Below, one piece after another: positions 17,427-26,273 of a DNA stretch of 64,000 bases. Source of the stretch: CAWIOX01 sp963837775 (GTDB lineage: Bacteria; Pseudomonadota; Gammaproteobacteria; Burkholderiales; Burkholderiaceae_D); contig CAWIOX010000033.1 of assembly GCA_963837775.1 (NCBI GenBank), forward strand, positions 124,001 through 188,000, in the 5' to 3' direction. Positions within the stretch are counted from its first letter, which is position 1. The number at the start of each line of letters is the position of its first letter. The notes under the pieces are model-generated. The model was not told where the DNA came from and ran no database searches. It saw only the letters and a program-made list of their open reading frames with translations. Made by a program: the position numbers and the translations under genes.

Positions 17427-18660
17427 ATGCATCCATCCGCTGCAGCAATCCGCCACACCGCCCCGCGTCATCAACGAACGCTGGTTCCTGCTGACGCTGG
17501 CCGGCATCCAGTTCACCCACATCCTCGACTTCATGATCATGATGCCGCTGGGGCCGCAACTGATCCGGGTCATGGGGCTGAGCACGCCTGAATTCGGGCT
17601 GTTGCTGTCGTCTTACACCTTCACTGCGGCCGCTTCGGGCCTGTTCGCGGCCACCTATATCGACCGCTTCGATCGCCGCAAGCTGCTGCTGTCGCTGTAT
17701 GTACTGTTCATCCTCGCCACGCTGTTCTGCGGGCTGGCGTCGAATTATTCGACGCTGCTGATCGCGCGTGCGATGGCGGGTGCATTCGGCGGCGTGCTGG
17801 GCGCGATGGTGCAGACCATGGTGGCCGACGTGATTCCGTTCGAGCGGCGCGGACAGGCGATGGGCACCGTGATGACCGCGTTTTCGCTGTCGACCGTGGC
17901 CGGCATTCCGCTCGGCCTGTTTCTGGCCAATCACATTCCGGCGCTCGGATGGCGCGCGCCGTTCTTCTTCATCGTGCTGCTGTCCTGCGGTTTTCTGGCG
18001 ATCGCCTACCGCCTGCTGCCGAACCTGGTCGCCCATCTGGAACGCCCGCCGCAAGGCAATATCTTCGTGCAAATCTACCGCGTTGCGAAAGAGCCCAACC
18101 ATCTGCGGGCGTTCGGCTTCGTGGCGCTGCTGATGATGGCCGGCTTCACGGTGATTCCATATATCGCGCTGTACGTCACCGCCAACGTCGGGATGCCGGA
18201 AAGTTTCATTACCGTCATCTACCTGTGCGGCGGCGCGGCCACTTTTTTCACTTCGCGCGCGATCGGGACGCTGGCCGACCGGCATGGCAAGATCAGGCTG
18301 TTCAGGTGGGTCGCGCTGGCGTCCTTCATACCGCTGCTGATCACCACCCATCTGGTGCCGGTGCCCTGGTGGGTGGTATTGATCAATTCGACCGCCTTCT
18401 TCATCCTGGTGCCGGGCCGCATGATTCCCGGCATGGCGCTGGTCAGCGCCTCCGCGCATCCGCAAGTGCGCGGCACCTTCATGAGCCTGGTGTCGTCGGT
18501 GCAGATGTTTTCGTCGGGCCTGGCGTCGCTGCTGGCCGGCCTGATCATCACGCGCACCGCCAGCGGCCAGATCGCGCATTACAATCTGGTCGGTTATCTG
18601 GCGGTGACTTGCGGCCTGCTGGCCATCTGGCTCGCCCACAGGCTGAAAGTGGCCGGCTAG
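17427..18660 (+). CDS. MFS transporter (one frameshift near the start)
   Basis: A major facilitator superfamily transporter of about 410 residues with twelve predicted helices. QFTHILDFMIMMPLGPQL opens the first helix, and YIDRFDRRKLLL is the inter-helix 2-3 signature loop. The main frame has no good start for its first 30 residues. An ATG at 17427 lies in another frame, and removing one C of the CCCC at 17461-17464 joins it to VINERWFLLTLAG. The family resembles arabinose-efflux/multidrug-type permeases; the substrate cannot be told. Confidence 0.87.
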
Positions 18661-18678
18661 CAAGCTGAGCCTGGAAAC

Positions 18679-18707
18679 GACAACGCCGCCCTACAGGCGG
18701 CGTTGTC
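18679..18707. terminator. Hairpin between convergent MFS and phaM genes
   Basis: A perfect 12-bp stem, GACAACGCCGCC-ctaca-GGCGGCGTTGTC, lies between the two convergent genes. T-runs are weak on both sides, so it is a probable terminator only. Confidence 0.65.
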
Positions 18708-18724
18708 ACATGGTCTTGCCGATA

Positions 18725-19399
18725 TTACTTGGCAGCAGGACGTTTGCGCGGCGCTGCTTTGACGGCAGCCGGCTTGGCGGCGGGTTTGGCAGCGGGACGC
18801 GGACGCTTGGGCGCTTCTGCTTGTTCCGCCTTCTCGCTGGCCACTGCGGTGCTGACCGCCTGCTTGAACTGGTCCTGCACCACATTCCACCATGCTGCCG
18901 GGTTGACCATCTGCCCGACCATGTCGGCGCGCGCATCCGGCTTGACGGCCTCGCTCTTGTCTGCTGCGGGGGCGGGTGGCGGCGCTGGCTCGGCCGCCGG
19001 CTTGCTGGCAACCGCTTCCTTGGCAGCGGGCGCGGCGGGCGTGGCTGGTGCTGTCATCAGCGAGGACCAGAATGCGGCCGGGTCGAATGCAGCTGTTTCC
19101 TTGGTTTCAGGCGCTCCCGTCTGGGTTGCCGCACTGAAGGCATCGCCCATCGATTTCAGCGTCGCAATGGTGGCGCGCTGCACTTCCAGCGCCTGGATCG
19201 AGCCGCGCAGCATGTTCATGTTCATCGTCAGCCAGGTTTCGACTGTCTTCAGATCGGTGATCTGCTTGTCGAGCTCATCGGTCGATACCGTGGGCGCCAC
19301 CATCCCGGGCACGCTCAGGCCGCCCCACAATTTTTTAACGAACTCAAGCGTATCGGTCATGGGGCCGGCACCGGGCATATTGGGCATAGTCGATTTCAT
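18725..19399 (-). CDS. phaM: PHB granule-associated protein PhaM-like
   Basis: A 224-residue protein with the PhaM N-terminal region TLEFVKKLWGGLSVPGMVAP and LTMNMNMLRGSIQALEVQ, followed by an Ala/Pro-rich linker and a basic Lys/Ala/Pro-repeat tail (KPAAKPAAVKAAPRKRP) like histone-type DNA-binding tails. In Ralstonia, PhaM binds PHB granules, activates PHB synthase and attaches granules to the nucleoid. The ATG at 19399 has GGAGA upstream; the longer open frame to 19600 has no homologous residues. PHB synthesis genes are not in the window. Confidence 0.88.
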   Translation of the reverse strand: MKSTMPNMPGAGPMTDTLEFVKKLWGGLSVPGMVAPTVSTDELDKQITDLKTVETWLTMNMNMLRGSIQALEVQRATIATLKSMGDAFSAATQTGAPETKETAAFDPAAFWSSLMTAPATPAAPAAKEAVASKPAAEPAPPPAPAADKSEAVKPDARADMVGQMVNPAAWWNVVQDQFKQAVSTAVASEKAEQAEAPKRPRPAAKPAAKPAAVKAAPRKRPAAK

Positions 19400-19629
19400 C
19401 TTCAGTCTCCGTGGGCAGATGGTCTTAGCGTAGCAGAAAATGGAGGGCAGCAACACCTGTTGCGCCGCCAAAATCTTGCTGCAAAATAAACCCGGCAAAA
19501 ATTCCTGCCCTGCCCCTACCGGCGGGAAGAATGTCATCAACACGACTGCACGCGCACTCCTGTTTCGACTACCATGACCGGTTACCGGATGCACATCCAC
19601 ACACCACCAGATAGGGAGCGCAGCGCATC

Positions 19630-20925
19630 ATGTCAGTCCAGGACCTCTACCAGCAAAAACGCGGCACCGCAGAAGATGCGATCGGCCAGGTAAAAAACGG
19701 CGACTTCATCATTGTCCCGACCGGTGTCGGCGAGCCGCCCACCCTGCTGACGGCGCTGTCGGAACAGCGGCGCCGCTTTAATGACGTGAAGGTGGCGCAG
19801 ATCCTGGCGGTGCGCAAATACGGCTACATCGACCCGGAAACGGTCGAGCATGTGCGCCATGTCGCATTTTTCTTCGGCGGCGCCTCGCGTGCCGGCGGCC
19901 AGGAAGGCTGGATCGATTTCATCCCGAGCTATTTCTCGGAAATGCCGGGCATGATCGAACGCGGCCAGATTCCGGCCGACGTGGTGTTTTCGATGGCGTC
20001 GCCGATGGACAGCCACGGCTATTTTTCGCTCAGCCTGGGCGCCGACTACACGATGGCGGCGATTGCCAAGGCGCGCGCGGTGGTGCTCGAAGTCAATCCG
20101 AACGTGCCGTTCGCCAACGGCAATTGCCATGTGCATATCTCGCAAGTGACGGCGCTGATCGAGAGCAGCGAGCCGGTGCTGGAAGTGGGCTTGCCGAAAA
20201 TCGGTCCGGTGCAGCAGGCGATCGGCAAATATGTGGCCGACATGATCGAGGACGGCTCGACGCTGCAGATCGGCTACGGCGGCATCCCGGATGCGGTGGT
20301 GATGCAACTGACCAGCAAGCACGACCTCGGCATCCATACCGAGATGATCGGCGACGGCATCCTGACACTGGTCGAAAGCGGCGCCGTCACCAACCGCAAA
20401 AAGACCTTCATGCCGGGCAAGATGGTCGCGACCTTTGCGCTCGGCTCGAAAAAACTGTACCAGTTCATGGAGCGCAACCCGGCGCTCGAAATCCATCCGG
20501 TCGACTTCACCAACGACCCCTACATCGCCGCGCAAAATGACAAGCTGATCGCGATCAATGCCACGCTGCAGATCGACTTGCTGGGCCAGTGCGGCTCCGA
20601 AAGCCTGGGCCATCTGCCGTATTCCGGCAGCGGCGGCCAGGTCGATTTCGTGCGCGCCGCCAACCGCTCGCGCGGCGGCAAGGCCTTCATCGTATTGCCG
20701 TCGACCGCCAAAGACGACAGCATCACGCGCATCGTGCCGACGCTTGCACCCGGCACCCACGTGACCACCGGCAAGAACGACATCAACTACGTGGTCACCG
20801 AATTCGGCGTCGCACAACTGCGCGGCAAGACCGCGAAACAGCGTGCCCAGGAAATGATCGCGATTGCCCATCCGGATTTCCGCGCCGAACTGACCGCAGC
20901 GGCCAGGCAGATGCACCTGCTGTAA
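19630..20925 (+). CDS. Acetyl-CoA hydrolase/transferase family CoA-transferase
   Basis: A 431-residue protein of the acetyl-CoA hydrolase/4-hydroxybutyrate CoA-transferase family. The N-terminal domain has FIIVPTGVGEPPTLL; the C-terminal domain has LQIGYGGIPDAVVMQL, the Glu-containing HTEMIGDGILTLVESGA and YVVTEFGVAQLRGKTAKQRA, all family-typical. It moves CoA between short acyl groups. The specific acyl substrate (acetate, butyrate, 4-hydroxybutyrate or succinate) cannot be settled from sequence. Confidence 0.9.
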   Translation: MSVQDLYQQKRGTAEDAIGQVKNGDFIIVPTGVGEPPTLLTALSEQRRRFNDVKVAQILAVRKYGYIDPETVEHVRHVAFFFGGASRAGGQEGWIDFIPSYFSEMPGMIERGQIPADVVFSMASPMDSHGYFSLSLGADYTMAAIAKARAVVLEVNPNVPFANGNCHVHISQVTALIESSEPVLEVGLPKIGPVQQAIGKYVADMIEDGSTLQIGYGGIPDAVVMQLTSKHDLGIHTEMIGDGILTLVESGAVTNRKKTFMPGKMVATFALGSKKLYQFMERNPALEIHPVDFTNDPYIAAQNDKLIAINATLQIDLLGQCGSESLGHLPYSGSGGQVDFVRAANRSRGGKAFIVLPSTAKDDSITRIVPTLAPGTHVTTGKNDINYVVTEFGVAQLRGKTAKQRAQEMIAIAHPDFRAELTAAARQMHLL

Positions 20926-21148
20926 AACGACGCACTGTCCAATAGATGTACAAAAAATGTATCAAAAATAATCAACTGTCCTAATCTGGCACAGGCGTTC
21001 AGGCTGCGCTGAAGCCTGAACGGCGCTGGCCGCACAGTATCACAGCGTGATATTGCGTGCTCTGCATGATTTTCGGCGCATCTGCCCGCAACTGGGTACG
21101 TTCCTTGCCTCTCCTGTGCTCTGTTGAAGAGTCATTAAAGGGGACGCG

Positions 21149-22576
21149 ATGCCAGAATCCTGTACTGCGCCGGAACCACGGCCTGAGGTGGGGGCACGAC
21201 TGAGCCTGCATACCCGCATCAGCCTGCTGCTGACTGCCGTGGTGGCCAGCCTGATGCTGGTGCTGGGCGGGCTGTGGCTGCACAATACCCGCGACAGCAT
21301 TCATGAAGAAGTCGAGGCCGCCACCCGCGTCTGCGAACAATGGCTGAACGTGCTGGCCGGCGAGCTGCGCACCGCGCCATCAGCCTCTGCCAGCGCACGG
21401 CTGCTGGCCGACATCAAGGCGGTCGGACGCATCCGTGCCAATGCGCTCGAAGTGATCGATGGCGCGGGGCAGCGCATGTACCTGTCGCCGCAGCCAAGCT
21501 ATAAGGCGGGCCGCGCTTCCCCGGCCTGGTTTGCCCGGATCACCGAACCGGCTTTTGCAGCGCGCCGCATCAGCGCCGGCAGCCTGACCCTGATCCTGAG
21601 CCCCGATCCTTCACGCGCCAGCCTGGATGCCTGGGACAGCCTGTCTGCGATGACCGCCTGGGTCTGCGCGCTGCTGGCCAGCCTGTTCATCGCGACACGC
21701 TGGGCGCTGAACCGGGCCTTGCACCCGCTCGACCAGATCAAGGCCGCACTCGAACGCACCGGCCGAGGCCGCTTCGATACCCGCTTGCCACTCTACGCCA
21801 GCCGCGACCTGAACCGGCTGGCCACGGCCTTCAACGGCATGGCCGATCGCCTGAATGAAGCGGTCAACGACAATGTCCGGCTCGACAGCGAACGGGAACT
21901 GGCGCGCCTGCTGCAGGCCCGCCTCGAAGCGGAACGGCGCAGCATCGCCCGCGAACTGCACGACGAGCTGGCGCAAGGCATCACCGCAGTGCGTGCGCTG
22001 TCCGGCGCGATCGTGCAGCGCACCACCGATCAACCGGCCTTACACGGTCACGCGCAGAGCATCATCGCGGTCACCGACCAGATCCAGGAAGGGATACGCC
22101 GCATCCTGCAGCGCCTGCGTCCGCTCGGCGACAATGCGCACACCGATCTGCAGCAGGCGCTGCAGCACTATCTGGAACTCTGGCAGCAGCATTACCCGGA
22201 ACTGGCGCTGCATGCCGACATCCGTACCGGCACGCTGCAGGTCGGCGACGAACTGGCGCTGGCCGTGCTGCGCATCATTCAGGAAGGCTTGACCAACGTG
22301 GTGCGCCACGCTGCCGCAGCGCAGGTGCAGCTGACGCTGCATACCTTGCAACTGGCTGACGGCGAATGGCTGGAACTGACGCTGGCCGACAACGGGCGCG
22401 GCCTGTCCGGAACCAGCGGCAATGCAGGATGCGGCTTGGGCCTGACCGGCATGCGCGAACGGGTCGCGGCGCTGCACGGAGAACTATCGGTCGCCGGCAT
22501 CGCGGGCGGCGGCACATGTTTGCGCGCGCGCCTGCCTGCGAAACGGGTACCGGCCGAGCAGGCACTCCGTCAATAA
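21149..22576 (+). CDS. NarX-type sensor histidine kinase
   Basis: A 475-residue membrane sensor kinase. It has two transmembrane helices (about 24-46 and 168-190) flanking a periplasmic domain of roughly 120 residues, a HAMP domain, a HisKA_3 dimerisation domain with the phospho-accepting His in SIARELHDELAQGI, and a HATPase domain (IIQEGLTNVVRHA, LTLADNGRGLSG, GLGLTGMRERVAAL). GGGGA precedes the ATG. The response regulator gene follows in the same direction. Such kinases with LuxR-type regulators often control quinoprotein dehydrogenase genes, which fits the adjacent pqq genes. Confidence 0.93.
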   Translation: MPESCTAPEPRPEVGARLSLHTRISLLLTAVVASLMLVLGGLWLHNTRDSIHEEVEAATRVCEQWLNVLAGELRTAPSASASARLLADIKAVGRIRANALEVIDGAGQRMYLSPQPSYKAGRASPAWFARITEPAFAARRISAGSLTLILSPDPSRASLDAWDSLSAMTAWVCALLASLFIATRWALNRALHPLDQIKAALERTGRGRFDTRLPLYASRDLNRLATAFNGMADRLNEAVNDNVRLDSERELARLLQARLEAERRSIARELHDELAQGITAVRALSGAIVQRTTDQPALHGHAQSIIAVTDQIQEGIRRILQRLRPLGDNAHTDLQQALQHYLELWQQHYPELALHADIRTGTLQVGDELALAVLRIIQEGLTNVVRHAAAAQVQLTLHTLQLADGEWLELTLADNGRGLSGTSGNAGCGLGLTGMRERVAALHGELSVAGIAGGGTCLRARLPAKRVPAEQALRQ

Positions 22577-22612
22577 ACAAATGTTTTGCACCTCTTCAAT
22601 GGAGCACTTGCG

Positions 22613-23260
22613 ATGAACACTATTTTGAACAATCTGACCGTCCTGCTGGCCGACGATCACGCGCTAGTCCGCATGGGTTTTCGTCTGCTGCTGGAGGGCG
22701 CCGGCGCCGCCAAGGTGATCGAAGCCGACAGCGGCGAGGCGGCGCTCAGCCGCTATGACGAGGCGCAACCGGATGTGCTGGTGATGGATATTTCGATGCC
22801 CGGCATGGGCGGGCTGGCGGCGCTGCTGCGCCTGCGCAGCCACCATCCGGCGGCGCGCGTGCTGATGCTGTCGGCTCACCACGACGCGATTACCCCGGTG
22901 CGCGCGCTGAAAGCCGGTGCGCTGGGTTATCTGAGCAAGCGCTGTCCGCCGGACGAACTGGTCAAGGCGGTGCACCAGGTCAGCCGCGACCAGCGTTACC
23001 TCGACCCGGAACTGGCGCAATCGGTGGCGCTCGCACACTTGACCGGCGACGCCGATCCGGCCGGCACCCTGACCGACAAGGAGCTGCTGGTGTTCTTGCA
23101 ACTGGCGCAGGGCCGCTCGGTCAATGAAGTCGCACACGACTTCCATCTCAGCCCGAGCACCGTCGGCACCCATCTGTACCACATCAAGCAGAAACTCAAT
23201 GTCCACAACGCGGCCGAAATGACGATGGTCGCTCTGCGCAGCGGCTTTATTGAAGCCTGA
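22613..23260 (+). CDS. NarL/LuxR-type response regulator
   Basis: A 215-residue regulator. The receiver domain has the acidic pair ADDHALVRMGF and the phospho-accepting Asp in DVLVMDISMPGMGG. The C-terminal LuxR-type helix-turn-helix includes AQGRSVNEVAHDFHLSPSTV and HIKQKLNVHNAAEM. The ATG at 22613 follows GGAGCACTTGCG. It is cotranscribed with the kinase and ends 21 bp from the convergent pqqD, so it borders the pqq island. Confidence 0.93.
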   Translation: MNTILNNLTVLLADDHALVRMGFRLLLEGAGAAKVIEADSGEAALSRYDEAQPDVLVMDISMPGMGGLAALLRLRSHHPAARVLMLSAHHDAITPVRALKAGALGYLSKRCPPDELVKAVHQVSRDQRYLDPELAQSVALAHLTGDADPAGTLTDKELLVFLQLAQGRSVNEVAHDFHLSPSTVGTHLYHIKQKLNVHNAAEMTMVALRSGFIEA

Positions 23261-23281
23261 GCGAGGACTCGCCCCTAAGCT

Positions 23282-23557
23282 CTATGCTCGCAGCCAGCCC
23301 TTGTCCTGCGCCAGGTCGATGAACGCCTGCGTGCTGCGGCTGATTTCCTCGCTGTTGCCGGGGAAGGCCGCCTGCAGATCGGTAACGATGTCGGCAACGC
23401 TGCGCTGCCCGTCGCAACGCTTGAGAATTTCACCGGCCGAACCATTGAGCTTGATCAGGCCTTCCGGATACAGCAGGATGTAGGCCGCCTGGCTTTCTTC
23501 CCAGCGGAATACATAGTGGGGCGACAGCCGGGGCACGGGGTTGGCAGGCAGGGACAT
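23282..23557 (-). CDS. pqqD: PQQ biosynthesis chaperone PqqD
   Basis: A 91-residue PqqD, the RiPP recognition element that binds the PqqA peptide and presents it to the radical SAM enzyme PqqE. Typical segments are PRLSPHYVFRWEESQAAYILLYPEG (conserved at its start and end), LIKLNGSAGEILKRCDGQRS and a C-terminal DLAQDKGWL. I chose the ATG at 23557 (MSLPANPVPRLS). It lies directly downstream of pqqA, where a canonical operon would have pqqB and pqqC first. Confidence 0.94.
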   Translation of the reverse strand: MSLPANPVPRLSPHYVFRWEESQAAYILLYPEGLIKLNGSAGEILKRCDGQRSVADIVTDLQAAFPGNSEEISRSTQAFIDLAQDKGWLRA

Positions 23558-23589
23558 GGTTCGATCTCGCAGAGTCAGGATAAAGAACA

Positions 23590-23610
23590 GAAGCGGCAAA
23601 CTGCCGCTTC
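23590..23610 (-). terminator. Hairpin between pqqA and pqqD
   Basis: On the minus strand a 9-bp stem GAAGCGGCA-gtt-TGCCGCTTC is followed by a short T-rich stretch, 10 bp after the pqqA stop. Hairpins after pqqA in pqq operons are thought to let the peptide gene be expressed more strongly than the genes behind it; partial termination here is inferred. Confidence 0.7.
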
Positions 23611-23619
23611 CAGACACGC

Positions 23620-23694
23620 TTAACGCGTATAAACGTAAGCAGTCACCTCAAAGCCGAGACGGATTTCGCAGTAAGCAGGGTTTTCCCAGATCAT
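23620..23694 (-). CDS. pqqA: PQQ precursor peptide PqqA (24 aa)
   Basis: A 24-codon gene: MIWENPAYCEIRLGFEVTAY followed by VYTR. It has the PqqA signature of a Trp near the N-terminus, P-x-Y, R-x-G-F-E-V-T-x-Y and a terminal Arg. Glu16 and Tyr20 (E-V-T-A-Y) are the two residues that are crosslinked by PqqE and become the PQQ skeleton. AGGAG lies 8 bp before the ATG. The 110-bp gap to the upstream pyrD-like gene leaves room for a separate promoter. Confidence 0.96.
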   Translation of the reverse strand: MIWENPAYCEIRLGFEVTAYVYTR

Positions 23695-23803
23695 TATGTA
23701 TCTCCTAGATTGTGGTGCGGCGATATGCTGCACCTGTACCGATTATTCGCTTTTCGAGCGGCGTTCTCTCCAGCGCGCTTTATCCAAATTTATCTCGTGA
23801 AAA

Positions 23804-24581
23804 TCATGAGCCGCGATTCACCCTGCCCGTCGCCAGCACCAGCCCGGCCAGCAGCGGCGCCAGGCAGGCGCGGCCCTGTTCGGCGAACACGCTGTGCACC
23901 TGAATCCCGCTCGCACCGGCATCCAGCGCGGCCCGCACGTCGGCGCTGCTGCGGATGCCGCCGACCGCCACCAGTTGCGCCGCACCGTCGATGCGCTGCG
24001 CCAACGCCTGCAGCCAGTCAAACCGCTCAGGCCGCTGCGGCAGCACCGCGATCACCGCATCGAAACCCGCCGCGACCGCCATCTGCGCCGCCGGAGACAG
24101 TGGGTGCGCATCCAGCGGCAGCTTGAGCGCCAGCGCCACACGGCGCCGGCCGCCGGCCGCCAGCCGTTCGCGCTCGTTGGCGACGGCGGCCAGCGCATCA
24201 GCCAGCAGCGCCGCATGCTGCGGTGCCAGCAAGGGCCGGTTGGCCGTCGCACTCAAATTGAAACTCAGATAGTCGGCCACCGGCGCTGCCGCCCGCAGTC
24301 CGGCCAGCCAGTGCGCGCCCAAAGCCGCCGGCGCTGCGCCCTGGCCCAAGCCCAGGCCGATGCCGATCAGCGCCCTGTTCTTACCATTCGGCAGGCTGCT
24401 ATCGAGCGCGGCAAGACGCTGCGTCAGCAGCGCGACGCTGGAATGGCGGCCCGGCTGCGCATCAGGCGTGACGGTGCCGAACTCGACGCTGCCGAAACCG
24501 GCCGCCAGCAATTCGGCGGCGCGGCTGCCGTCGCGGTCGATGCCGCCGGCCAGCCCCAAGCGCGGCAGCAAAGTGCTTCAT
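23804..24581 (-). CDS. Dihydroorotate dehydrogenase-like TIM-barrel protein
   Basis: About 258 residues after correction, shorter than normal quinone-type PyrD (about 340). Recognisable PyrD-like motifs are GLAGGIDRDGSRAAELL, GFGSVEFGTVTPDAQPG, YLSFNLSATANRP and VAVGGIRSSADVRAALDAG with an FMN-phosphate-like loop. The class 2 N-terminal membrane helix is absent and the catalytic Ser segment is altered, so another substrate is likely. An ATG at 24581 overlaps the serC-like stop (ATGA); one extra base in the A-run at 24570-24572 breaks the frame, otherwise a TTG at 24571 is the start. Its place in a pqqE operon is unusual. Confidence 0.72.
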
Positions 24582-25664
24582 CCGTAGCGCCGCGCAAAGT
24601 CGGCCATGCAGGCCGTCAGCGCCGCCACGCCGGCTTCCGGCATCGCGTTGTACAGGCTGGCGCGCAAGCCGCCGATCTGGCTGTGGCCGCGCAAATGGTG
24701 CAGGCCGCGCTGTTCTGCCGCGGCGATGAAGGTCTCGGTCAGCGCTTCATCGGCCAGGTGAAAGCGGACATTGCTGGTGGAGCGATGGCCGAGCGCCACC
24801 GGCGCACGATAAAAACCGCCGCTGGCGTCGATCGCCGCATACAGCTGCGCCGCCTTGCGCCGGTTGATCTCGCCCATCGCGGCCAGGCCGCCGTTGTCGG
24901 CAATCCAGTCGAACACCATGCCGGCCAGATGGATCGCGACGGTCGGCGGCGTGTTCACGCAACTGTGCTGTTCGGCCTGGATCCGGTAGGAAAACGGGGT
25001 CGGCACCAGCGGCGCCGGGCGCTGCAGCAAATCCTCGCGCACGATCACCACGCGTCATGCCGGCGATCCCGATGTTTTTCTGCGCTGCCGCGTAGATCAG
25101 CCCGAAGCGCGACACGTCCAGCGGCGCGGTCAGCAGGCACGAAGTCGCGTCCGCCACCAGCGGGATGCTGCCGCAGTCGGGCAACGCCGGGTAGGCGACG
25201 CCGTCGACGGTTTCATTGGGCGTGATGTGGCAATACGCGCTGTCGGCCGGCAGACGCCAGTCATGCAGCGGCGGCGCGGCCAGCGGCATGTCGCCGGCAA
25301 ATTGCGCGGCCAGCGTCACGTCGGCGTAGCGCCGTGCCTCGGCCATCGCGCGCCGCGACCAGTAGCCGGAATCCGCATACGCGGCGCGGCGCGAGTCGCC
25401 CAGCAAATTGAGCGGCACCATCGAGAACTGGTGCATCGCACCGCCGGCCAGGAACAGGATCCGGTAGTTGTCGGGCAGCGCCAGCAGTGTCGGCCAGGCG
25501 CTGGCGCGCATGCGCCAGCGTGGCGCGAAACGCGGCGCCGGTAAACGGCCGCTCGGCAGCGCAGGCGCCGTCGGCGCCGCGCAGCAGCAACTCCTGCTGC
25601 GCGCGCGCCAGCACCGCGTCCGGCAGCCGGGCCGGGCCGGATGCAAAGTTATAAGCTGTGTCAT
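24578..25664 (-). CDS. SerC-like class V aminotransferase (frameshifted)
   Basis: A PLP-dependent enzyme related to phosphoserine aminotransferase, about 360 residues. N-terminus AYNFASGPARLPDAVLARAQ; then LPDNYRILFLAGGAMHQFS, ITPNETVDGVAYP, the PLP-lysine segment YAAAQKNIGIAGMT, and TPFSYRIQAEQHSCVNTPPT. The frames join by removing one base at about 25052-25054 (giving MTVVIVRED) and one in GGCC at 25492-25495 (giving RLATLLALPD). The very start is also out of phase with the ATG at 25664 that overlaps the upstream stop. It is probably a serC paralogue with a cluster-specific substrate, but a housekeeping SerC cannot be excluded. Confidence 0.75.
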
Positions 25665-26170
25665 TTGAACAGGAACGCGCCGCCGTGCGCGCCGGCCGCC
25701 ATGAAGAACAGCAGCGGCAGCGACAGCATGGTATTGGTGCGCGACGACAGGTGGCTGATGCGCGAGCAGCGCAGCCGTTCGGGAATGGTGGCCGGCACCA
25801 GTCCCAGCACCTTCTGCTGGTGCGGCCACAGCACGAACCAGACATTGAGCATCATCAGCGTGCCGATATACATGCCGATGCCGATCGGCGCGAATGCGCC
25901 GTGCAGGCTCAGCGCACCACCCAGCGCGCCGCGCTGCCACAGCATCAGCAGGCCGGCGCTCCAGGTCACCACCGCCGCCCAGCGGAACACCCCATGCTCG
26001 CGATTGAGCAGCGCCTGGAAGCGCGGGCTGTCGTCGCTGCTCAGATCCTCCGCGCACAGCGGCCGGTAAGTCGGGCGCTGCACCACGCTGGAATAGTTAT
26101 GGCCGACCCAGATCACCCCGGCCATGAAGTGCACCCAGCGCAGCAGCAGATCGAACATCGCGGCATCCAT
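25661..26170 (-). CDS. Urate_ox_N (PuuD-like) membrane protein
   Basis: A 169-residue inner-membrane protein resembling the N-terminal membrane domain of PuuD-type proteins (Urate_ox_N): LLLRWVHFMAGVIWVGHNYS at the start, then four hydrophobic segments (about 10-25, 72-88, 94-115, 148-163). It lacks the C-terminal cytochrome c domain of full PuuD. The conserved His residues in the first helix could bind heme. GAGG precedes the ATG at 26170, and the stop overlaps the next ATG (ATGA). A role as electron acceptor or membrane partner for the cluster's oxidative steps is speculative. Confidence 0.75.
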   Translation of the reverse strand: MDAAMFDLLLRWVHFMAGVIWVGHNYSSVVQRPTYRPLCAEDLSSDDSPRFQALLNREHGVFRWAAVVTWSAGLLMLWQRGALGGALSLHGAFAPIGIGMYIGTLMMLNVWFVLWPHQQKVLGLVPATIPERLRCSRISHLSSRTNTMLSLPLLFFMAAGAHGGAFLFK

Positions 26171-26177
26171 CACAGCC

Positions 26178-26273
26178 TCACAGAATCACGAAATGCAGCA
26201 GCGCCAGCAGCGCCAGCGTCAGCAGCGCACCCAACATCAGAGTGCCGGCCGCGGTGTCATACGGATGGCGCAT
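26178..26273 (-). CDS. 31-residue single-span membrane peptide
   Basis: A short frame starts at the codon right after the pqqE stop (TGA-ATG), with GGAGGA four bases upstream. It encodes MRHPYDTAAGTLMLGALLTL followed by ALLALLHFVIL: a charged/polar head and one long hydrophobic helix. It ends 8 bp before the next start codon, so it is an integral part of the operon. I do not recognise a family. It could be a subunit of the neighbouring Urate_ox_N protein or a membrane anchor. Confidence 0.65.
   Translation of the reverse strand: MRHPYDTAAGTLMLGALLTLALLALLHFVIL

Noticed and set aside
19633..20916. 427-codon minus-strand open frame opposite the CoA-transferase
   Set aside because: Near-exact mirror of the CoA-transferase gene with His/Arg-rich composition typical of shadows.
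23894..25225. Long plus-strand open frame opposite the pyrD-like and serC-like genes
   Set aside because: Arg/Gln/His-rich translation without motifs; the minus strand carries clear PyrD-like and SerC-like motifs.
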